11,203 nt of DNA, taken from the NCBI GenBank assembly GCA_003650445.1, contig QMQE01000071.1:1-11203 (forward strand). The letters run 5' to 3'. The notes under the pieces were generated by a model. That model had not been told where the DNA came from, searched no databases, and saw only the letters and a program-made list of their open reading frames with translations. Position 1 is the stretch's first letter. Each line of letters starts with the position of its first letter. The DNA is from Acidobacteriota bacterium. GTDB lineage: Bacteria > Acidobacteriota > Holophagae > Thermotomaculales > Thermotomaculaceae. The translations under genes and the position numbers were made by a program. This document shows positions 7,433 to 11,203 of the stretch, piece by piece.

Positions 7433-7723
7433 ATGCTTTCAGGCCTGGCTGTTGTTCCTGTCGCATTTACTGGGCCGCTGGTGTTAGCCTTCCATCATTG
7501 TCTTTACCCTGGTGACATCGTGGGCTGGCTGATAATTGGTGCCATGTTCATATTCGCATTTCCAGTTTCACACTACCTGATGTTCCGATCGGAACGAAAA
7601 AGGCTGCTGAATGGTGTACCAGACTTTATTTCTTCCCTGTACGTGATCAAAGACGGACGCCCCTGGCCATCGAGCGAAAAACAGGATTGGATTTCTGACC
7701 GGTTATTGGAACAAGAGAGATGA
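7433..7723 (+). CDS. Small membrane protein of unknown function
   Basis: This 96-residue frame has two strong hydrophobic segments, about residues 2-22 and 29-52, then a polar cytoplasmic-looking tail with RSERKRLL, KDGRPW and a final KQDWISDRLLEQER. I do not recognise a family. Composition and the clean helix-loop-helix-tail plan look protein-like, and the positive residues after the second helix suggest both termini are inside. The ribosome binding site is weak (GGTG about 10 bases before ATG 7433). It begins 57 bases after the stop of the preceding small frame and in the same reading frame, so the two might be a two-gene unit or remnants of one interrupted gene. It lies inside the repeat-bracketed AT-richer segment. 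Confidence 0.5.
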   Translation: MLSGLAVVPVAFTGPLVLAFHHCLYPGDIVGWLIIGAMFIFAFPVSHYLMFRSERKRLLNGVPDFISSLYVIKDGRPWPSSEKQDWISDRLLEQER

Positions 7724-7739
7724 CCCCTTTCGTTTTTCC

Positions 7740-7777
7740 AATGTTCATCGAAAAAAGCCGAACATTTTAAAGTTCGG
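7740..7777. other. Two overlapping, mutually exclusive hairpins
   Basis: AATGTTC (7740-7746) can pair with GAACATT (7760-7766), and CCGAAC (7758-7763) can instead pair with GTTCGG (7772-7777). The two stems share GAAC, so only one can form at a time. They lie 17 bases after the stop of the small membrane protein. No long T-run follows, so terminator function is uncertain. Confidence 0.35.
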
Positions 7778-7822
7778 GAAACAGTAAAAATACGAATGCG
7801 TTAGTGGCGGGAATTGGATATC

Positions 7823-7847
7823 CTCTGTCCTCTGTCATTTGTCATTT
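7823..7847. repeat. Heptanucleotide tandem repeat
   Basis: Two exact CTCTGTC units (7823-7836) are followed by ATTTGTC (7837-7843) and a partial ATTT. This is a second array with the same 7-base period as the one at 6751 but a different unit. It lies 25 bases before the second copy of the dispersed repeat. Confidence 0.6.
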
Positions 7848-7872
7848 CGACAGGTAGCAAAGCAGCCTCCCT

Positions 7873-7906
7873 CTCAACCTGCATTCTTTCCAACCTATCA
7901 CTATCC
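7873..7906 (+). repeat. Dispersed intergenic repeat, copy 2
   Basis: This shares TGCATTCTTTCCAACC and most flanking bases with 6806-6840, in the same orientation and about 1,067 bases away. It ends in TATCACT and ATCCACT, two near-identical units, again spaced by seven bases. It is non-coding: the + frame that runs through it (7814 onward) has its real start further down at 7997. Confidence 0.75.
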
Positions 7907-7911
7907 ACTGC

Positions 7912-7939
7912 TTGCCGGGCAATCTTGCCCTACCGGCAA
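7912..7939. other. Nested hairpin upstream of the YcxB-like gene
   Basis: TTGCCGG (7912-7918) pairs with CCGGCAA (7933-7939), and inside it GCAA (7919-7922) pairs with TTGC (7925-7928), giving a GC-rich bulged stem. It overlaps the likely -35 region of the following gene. It could be a terminator for upstream transcription, an operator, or simply part of the repeat unit; no T-run follows. Confidence 0.4.
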
Positions 7940-7955
7940 CCGGATGCGGTACAAT
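7925..7955 (+). promoter_or_regulatory. Possible promoter of the YcxB-like gene
   Basis: TACAAT at 7950-7955 is a good -10 hexamer, 41 bases before the ATG at 7997. TTGCCC at 7925-7930 is a four-of-six match to the -35, with a slightly long 19-base spacer. The -10 is identical to that of the isoprenoid operon. This is a prediction from the consensus alone. Confidence 0.4.
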
Positions 7956-7996
7956 GCTTGTGGAAACGGACAAGGACTATGCCGGGGAGGACAGGA

Positions 7997-8515
7997 ATGG
8001 AAATTCGCTTTTCGGGGACATACACGGACGAGGATCTGGAGAATATGAAACGGCTGACAGGGCTGGGAAAGAAGGTGCTTTCTGTCTGGTTTCCCTGGAC
8101 AATTCTCGCAATTACCGCAGTGGTCTTTTGCCATAATCTGTTTTCGGCTTCGGGAAGCGGACCGGTGGATTTCGGTGCGCTGTTAAAACCGCTTATTGGC
8201 CCGATTTGTGTCATATTACTCCTGTTCTGGGTTCGGTTTCGCCAGAAAAAATTATTGAAGCCACTGAAAGTTGAAATGAGGGGCAGCGTTGATGAAAAAG
8301 GGATTCACCTGAAGTTGCCGGACACTGAAACCCACACCGAATGGGAAACGTTTTCCAGTGCTGTTTTAACAGAAGACTATGCTTTTCTCTATCCGAACGA
8401 GGAAAGTTATTTCGGTATTCCCCGTACCTTCTTTCAGGATGAAATGCACTGGACCCGGTTTTGTGAGCTGGTTTCCAGGAAGCTTCCAGGCACATCAAAG
8501 GGCCAGGTTGAGTAG
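7997..8515 (+). CDS. YcxB-like membrane protein
   Basis: The 172-residue protein has two hydrophobic helices (about 27-49 and 62-81) and then a soluble domain (about 95-163). The layout matches the YcxB-like family: two N-terminal membrane helices followed by a C-terminal domain in which WETF (116-119) precedes YAFLYPNEESY and IPRTFF (141-146), then a helix ending in LVSRKLPG. Members are of unknown function; the C-terminal domain is PH-like in general shape, which is inference. I chose ATG 7997 because GGAGG lies 6 bases upstream. The frame extends back to 7814, but that part reads through the intergenic repeat and hairpin and is not protein-like. The gene stands alone, converges on the methyltransferase-family gene, and has its own candidate promoter. 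Confidence 0.72.
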   Translation: MEIRFSGTYTDEDLENMKRLTGLGKKVLSVWFPWTILAITAVVFCHNLFSASGSGPVDFGALLKPLIGPICVILLLFWVRFRQKKLLKPLKVEMRGSVDEKGIHLKLPDTETHTEWETFSSAVLTEDYAFLYPNEESYFGIPRTFFQDEMHWTRFCELVSRKLPGTSKGQVE

Positions 8516-8616
8516 AAGGCAAGGCAGAGGTTGAGTGAAGCAAAGATTCGGATTCAAATTTTTATTATCTGACAACCAACGTTTTGCACCGGGGTGCGCC
8601 TGTACGCTTATTCCAT

Positions 8617-9057
8617 TCAGAAAATGAAAGGAATCAGGCGTTTTACCCGTTTTGAATAGTCCGCATAGTCCGGGTAGTTCCGTCGAAGAAATGATTCTTC
8701 CAGGAATACACGGATGAGGGCCCCAGCGGTTCCCAGTAAGCCCAGGCAAAGATTTTGAATTGAATAATTGGAAATAACTGCGGCGAACAGAAAAAGAAGG
8801 ATGGCCGCATAGATGGGATGGCGCAGAAAATAATACGGCCCGTTGGTAATGAGCCCGCCGGGAGTCGGGTTCGCGGACAGGTGAAAGCTCCTGAATCCGA
8901 AAGTCAGCCGTGCCCAGATCATCAGTGCGACGGCAAGAACCTGGAAGGAGATAGAAAGAGGCCCCCGGCCGAAAAGACTGTTCCTTGCCAGTAACCCCAG
9001 TATTGCCAGTACCATGCTGAGAAAACCGAGAACAGACAGAAGTTTGTGTTTGGTCAT
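8617..9057 (-). CDS. Isoprenylcysteine carboxyl methyltransferase family membrane protein
   Basis: This 146-residue integral membrane protein has four or so hydrophobic segments and the conserved C-terminal half of the ICMT/PEMT superfamily. The motifs are GLITNGPYYFLRHPIYAAIL (68-87) with Arg-His-Pro at 79-81, then Glu120-Glu121 before SFLRRNYPDYADYSKRVKRLIP (122-143). In eukaryotic homologues these residues bind S-adenosylmethionine. Bacterial members have no prenylated protein substrates known to me, so the acceptor is undefined; lipids or small isoprenoids are possible. ATG 9057 has AAAGGAG 9 bases upstream. It lies downstream of the M16-family gene on the same strand, but a strong hairpin separates them, so it is probably transcribed independently or weakly by read-through. 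Confidence 0.85.
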   Translation of the reverse strand: MTKHKLLSVLGFLSMVLAILGLLARNSLFGRGPLSISFQVLAVALMIWARLTFGFRSFHLSANPTPGGLITNGPYYFLRHPIYAAILLFLFAAVISNYSIQNLCLGLLGTAGALIRVFLEESFLRRNYPDYADYSKRVKRLIPFIF

Positions 9058-9096
9058 GTTTAAGCGCTCCTTTCAGCCTGATTCAGGGGGCTAAAG

Positions 9097-9124
9097 GAGT
9101 CGACCGGAAATCTCCGGCCGACTC
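9097..9124 (-). terminator. Strong hairpin between the M16-family gene and the methyltransferase-family gene
   Basis: GAGTCG (9097-9102) pairs with CGACTC (9119-9124), then after one A-C mismatch CCGGA (9104-9108) pairs with TCCGG (9113-9117) around the four-base loop AATC. With 11 GC-rich pairs it is the most stable structure I see in the window. It lies 25 bases past the stop of the M16-family gene. On the minus strand it is followed by CTTTAGCCC, not a proper U-tract, so it may act as a weak or Rho-assisted terminator or as an RNA-stabilising 3' stem. Confidence 0.55.
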
Positions 9125-9149
9125 TTCTGAATTTCTGAAATAAGGTAGG

Positions 9150-11203
9150 TCAGTTGAAAAACTGATCACCGTCTTCAGGGTTGATGGTAATGGCTTCCAC
9201 TTTGACGGTCGCCTGGTTTTTGCCTGCTGTTTCTTCTATGACAGTTGGGAACAGGATTCCATCGAAATTGCGGTGATTTTTCCAGCTACTGATGGTTGCC
9301 ACTACGTTTCCAGATCGGTCTACTGTTTTACCCGTGGTGCCGAGGATGGTAAGGTCTTTTTGGGCAATCACATAGGTTTCTGGTTTGTCGCTCAGTGGAA
9401 TAAGAAGGAAGTAGGCAGCCTGGCCGTTGAAATCACCGGTTTTCACCAGGTTGACCATGTCTTTCTCATTCCGTGCCAGTTTTGCCAGCATGGGCAATGA
9501 GGTTGCAATGCCTTTTTTAAGTGAAGCCACCTGAGCAGGGGGCAGCGGCCTGGAGTTGGGGCCCATTGCCATTACTGCCTTTTCAGGGGTTACAATCATT
9601 TTCATAGCTCCCATGGGTGTGGCGATTTCTTTCACAACTGAATCCGGGTAGCGAATAGATGTGGTGGTACTCAGAACCATTTTCTGGCCACCTTGCTGGA
9701 CTGTGGTTTTGGATTTCACCTGCCAGATTTTCACTGTATCCAGTTTGTGTTTCGGATCCAGTTTATCAATGGCTTTGCGAAAGATGGCACTGCCTTCTTT
9801 CAGCGTTTTTGCTGTTTGAACCACAGCGGCTTCCTTGATTTTCGGTTTGGGAATGGTCACGTCAACAGGGGTTACAGTGCCGAATTCGGACAGGGGTTTG
9901 TCAAATTTGCTTTCGTCGCCTACCACCATAATGATTGATTTGTCCATGTGAACATACTTATTTGCCACTCGTTTGATGTCGTCCCGGGTAACATTTTTCA
10001 AGCCCTTGAACAGAGTTTCTGTGAAGTTTTCGGGATAGCCGTAAAACTTGTAGGTCAGTGCCCGTCCAATAATCTTGTCTAAGGAATCAAACTGGAAGAC
10101 AAAACTGTTGATGTAGGCATCCCGGGACTGGTTCAGTTCTTTTTCTGTTACACCGTTTTTCTGGATGTCCGCTACGATGCTTTTTGCTACTTCAATTACC
10201 TTTGCGGTGGATTCCAATTTGGTATTGATCCGGATGGCAAAGGCGCCGGGGTAGTCCCAGTTGGTGCCGATGCCGCCGTGGGGCGAGTAGGACAATCCCA
10301 TGTCCCGGCGAATGGTTTTCATCAGCCGGCTTTCAAAGCCACCACCAAGGAGGCGGGAGAAAATCGCCATTGCGGGAAGGTCCGGGTTATTTCGCATCTG
10401 CCCCAGGTGCCCCATGATGATATTGGACTGGGTAATGCCGTCCCGATGGACAAAGTAAACACCGGGTTTTTCGCTGTGAATGTTCAGGGCCGGTAATTTT
10501 ACTGCCGCCGGTTTCCAGTCCCGGAACAATTCCGTTAGTTTCTTTTTCATCTTTTGAACGTTGAAGTCACCCCATACCGCCAGTACGGCGTTATCCGGTA
10601 CGTACCAGGTGTCATGAAACGTTTTCAGGTCCTGAATAGTGATGGCGTTAACTGTTGCCAGCTCTTCCATCTCAGAGAGCGGAGAGCTCAGTCCATACAC
10701 CCGCCGATTGAATTCGCGGGCAGCAATTCCCTGGGGATTGTCATTGCGGCGCATGATGCCGGTTTTCAACTGTTCTTTGGACACGTCGACCTGCTTTGCT
10801 GCAAATGCCGGTGTTTCAATGGTAGCCTGGAACAGGCCCAGAATCTTGTCGGCGTTTTCCTTCAGGCAACGGAAGCTGACGCCGGCACTGGTGTCCCCGG
10901 CAAAACTCTCTACTGAAGCTGCGATGGATTCCAGATAGTCGTCCATCTGGTCTCCACCCATTCTGCTGTTTCCGGCAGTGCGCATAGTGTCTCCCACCAG
11001 TGCAGCCAGCCCGGCTTTCCCGGCCGGGTCAGCGACAGAACCGGTGTGGAAGAGAATCTGTCCGCTGACAATCGGCAACTCGTGGTCTTCCAGTAGCAGT
11101 ACGGTGAGGCCGTTTTTGAGCTTAAACTGAAAGGGCTTGACAATTTGCGGAGCCCTGGCTGTTGGATATTTTATATAGTGGTAATCCTTTACCTGAGCAA
11201 AGG
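9150..11203 (-). CDS. M16 (insulinase-family) peptidase-like protein, catalytically degenerate, 5' end outside window
   Basis: 683 residues are visible, read in from the right edge. The frame continues upstream of the TTG at 11078 through NGLTVLLLEDHELPIVSG, the usual N-terminal strand of M16 proteins, so that TTG is internal. An M16 N-domain (visible residues about 25-210) is followed by an M16 C-domain (about 225-420) with LLGGGFESRLMKTIRRDMGLSYS. Where active enzymes have HxxEH after GLA, this has ALVGD (67-71), so the zinc site is missing and it should not cleave peptides by itself. Such subunits usually pair with an active M16 partner, which may lie just upstream, outside the window. The last ~200 residues (about 470-683) are a beta-rich domain, with YPDSVVKEIATPMGAMKM and repeated strands, that looks LolA/lipoprotein-carrier-like; this is an inference from pattern. 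The location is probably periplasmic, but the signal peptide would be off-window. Confidence 0.85.
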   Translation of the reverse strand, partial: FAQVKDYHYIKYPTARAPQIVKPFQFKLKNGLTVLLLEDHELPIVSGQILFHTGSVADPAGKAGLAALVGDTMRTAGNSRMGGDQMDDYLESIAASVESFAGDTSAGVSFRCLKENADKILGLFQATIETPAFAAKQVDVSKEQLKTGIMRRNDNPQGIAAREFNRRVYGLSSPLSEMEELATVNAITIQDLKTFHDTWYVPDNAVLAVWGDFNVQKMKKKLTELFRDWKPAAVKLPALNIHSEKPGVYFVHRDGITQSNIIMGHLGQMRNNPDLPAMAIFSRLLGGGFESRLMKTIRRDMGLSYSPHGGIGTNWDYPGAFAIRINTKLESTAKVIEVAKSIVADIQKNGVTEKELNQSRDAYINSFVFQFDSLDKIIGRALTYKFYGYPENFTETLFKGLKNVTRDDIKRVANKYVHMDKSIIMVVGDESKFDKPLSEFGTVTPVDVTIPKPKIKEAAVVQTAKTLKEGSAIFRKAIDKLDPKHKLDTVKIWQVKSKTTVQQGGQKMVLSTTTSIRYPDSVVKEIATPMGAMKMIVTPEKAVMAMGPNSRPLPPAQVASLKKGIATSLPMLAKLARNEKDMVNLVKTGDFNGQAAYFLLIPLSDKPETYVIAQKDLTILGTTGKTVDRSGNVVATISSWKNHRNFDGILFPTVIEETAGKNQATVKVEAITINPEDGDQFFN

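Noticed and set aside
7814..7996. N-terminal extension of the YcxB-like gene from ATG 7814
   Set aside because: This part reads through the heptamer array, the dispersed repeat and a hairpin, and has no ribosome binding site at its start, whereas GGAGG precedes ATG 7997.
6658..7996. CRISPR array or insertion sequence in the repeat-bearing spacer
   Set aside because: Repeats are not regularly spaced by unique spacers, and no transposase fragment or terminal inverted repeat pair is visible.
8586..8597. GCACC/GGTGC hairpin between the convergent YcxB-like and methyltransferase-family genes, as a terminator
   Set aside because: Only five pairs with a two-base loop and no T-run on either strand, so it is too weak to call although a terminator would be expected here.
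11076..11078. TTG as the start of the M16-family protein
   Set aside because: The frame stays open to the window edge and encodes the conserved N-terminal strand NGLTVLLLEDHE upstream of it, so the gene begins outside the window.

Overview
The window reads as chromosomal DNA of a Gram-negative bacterium that makes isoprenoids by the MEP (non-mevalonate) pathway. The evidence is dxr and ispG, an RseP-type site-2 protease with two PDZ domains, CdsA, UppS, and a catalytically degenerate M16 (insulinase-family) protein with an extra beta-rich C-terminal domain. That last architecture, together with the repeat-bearing spacers, recalls Acidobacteriota/Aminicenantes-like genomes, but this is only an impression; nothing here fixes the phylum. 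IspG is the short bacterial form, without the large insert seen in Bacteroidetes, Chlamydiae and plants.

Layout. Positions 1-452 (+) hold the C-terminal end of an NhaC-type Na+/H+ antiporter. It converges, across a hairpin spacer, on a compact minus-strand operon spanning 6657 down to 550, in transcription order: long-chain polyprenyl diphosphate synthase, uppS, cdsA, dxr, rseP, ispG. Junctions are 1 to 14 base overlaps or short gaps, and a probable extended -10 promoter lies just upstream of the first gene. Positions 6658-7996 are an accessory-looking stretch. It contains degenerate heptanucleotide tandem repeats, two direct copies of a ~34-base repeat, several hairpins, and between the repeat copies an AT-richer segment with two small unrecognised reading frames. 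Next come a YcxB-like membrane protein (7997-8515, +), a small isoprenylcysteine-methyltransferase-family membrane protein (8617-9057, -), a strong hairpin, and the M16-family protein (9150 to beyond the window end, -).

How the genes fit together. Dxr (first committed step) and IspG (penultimate step) supply IPP/DMAPP. The polyprenyl synthase and UppS turn these into a long all-trans chain (quinone side chain) and the cis-polyprenyl carrier of cell-wall synthesis. CdsA makes CDP-diacylglycerol for phospholipids, and RseP is an intramembrane protease usually linked to envelope stress signalling. The operon is therefore an envelope-lipid and carrier-lipid supply unit. I see no tRNA, rRNA, CRISPR array, transposase or phage gene, and no clear new multi-gene system. 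The most unusual part is the repeat-bracketed segment at about 6750-7910.
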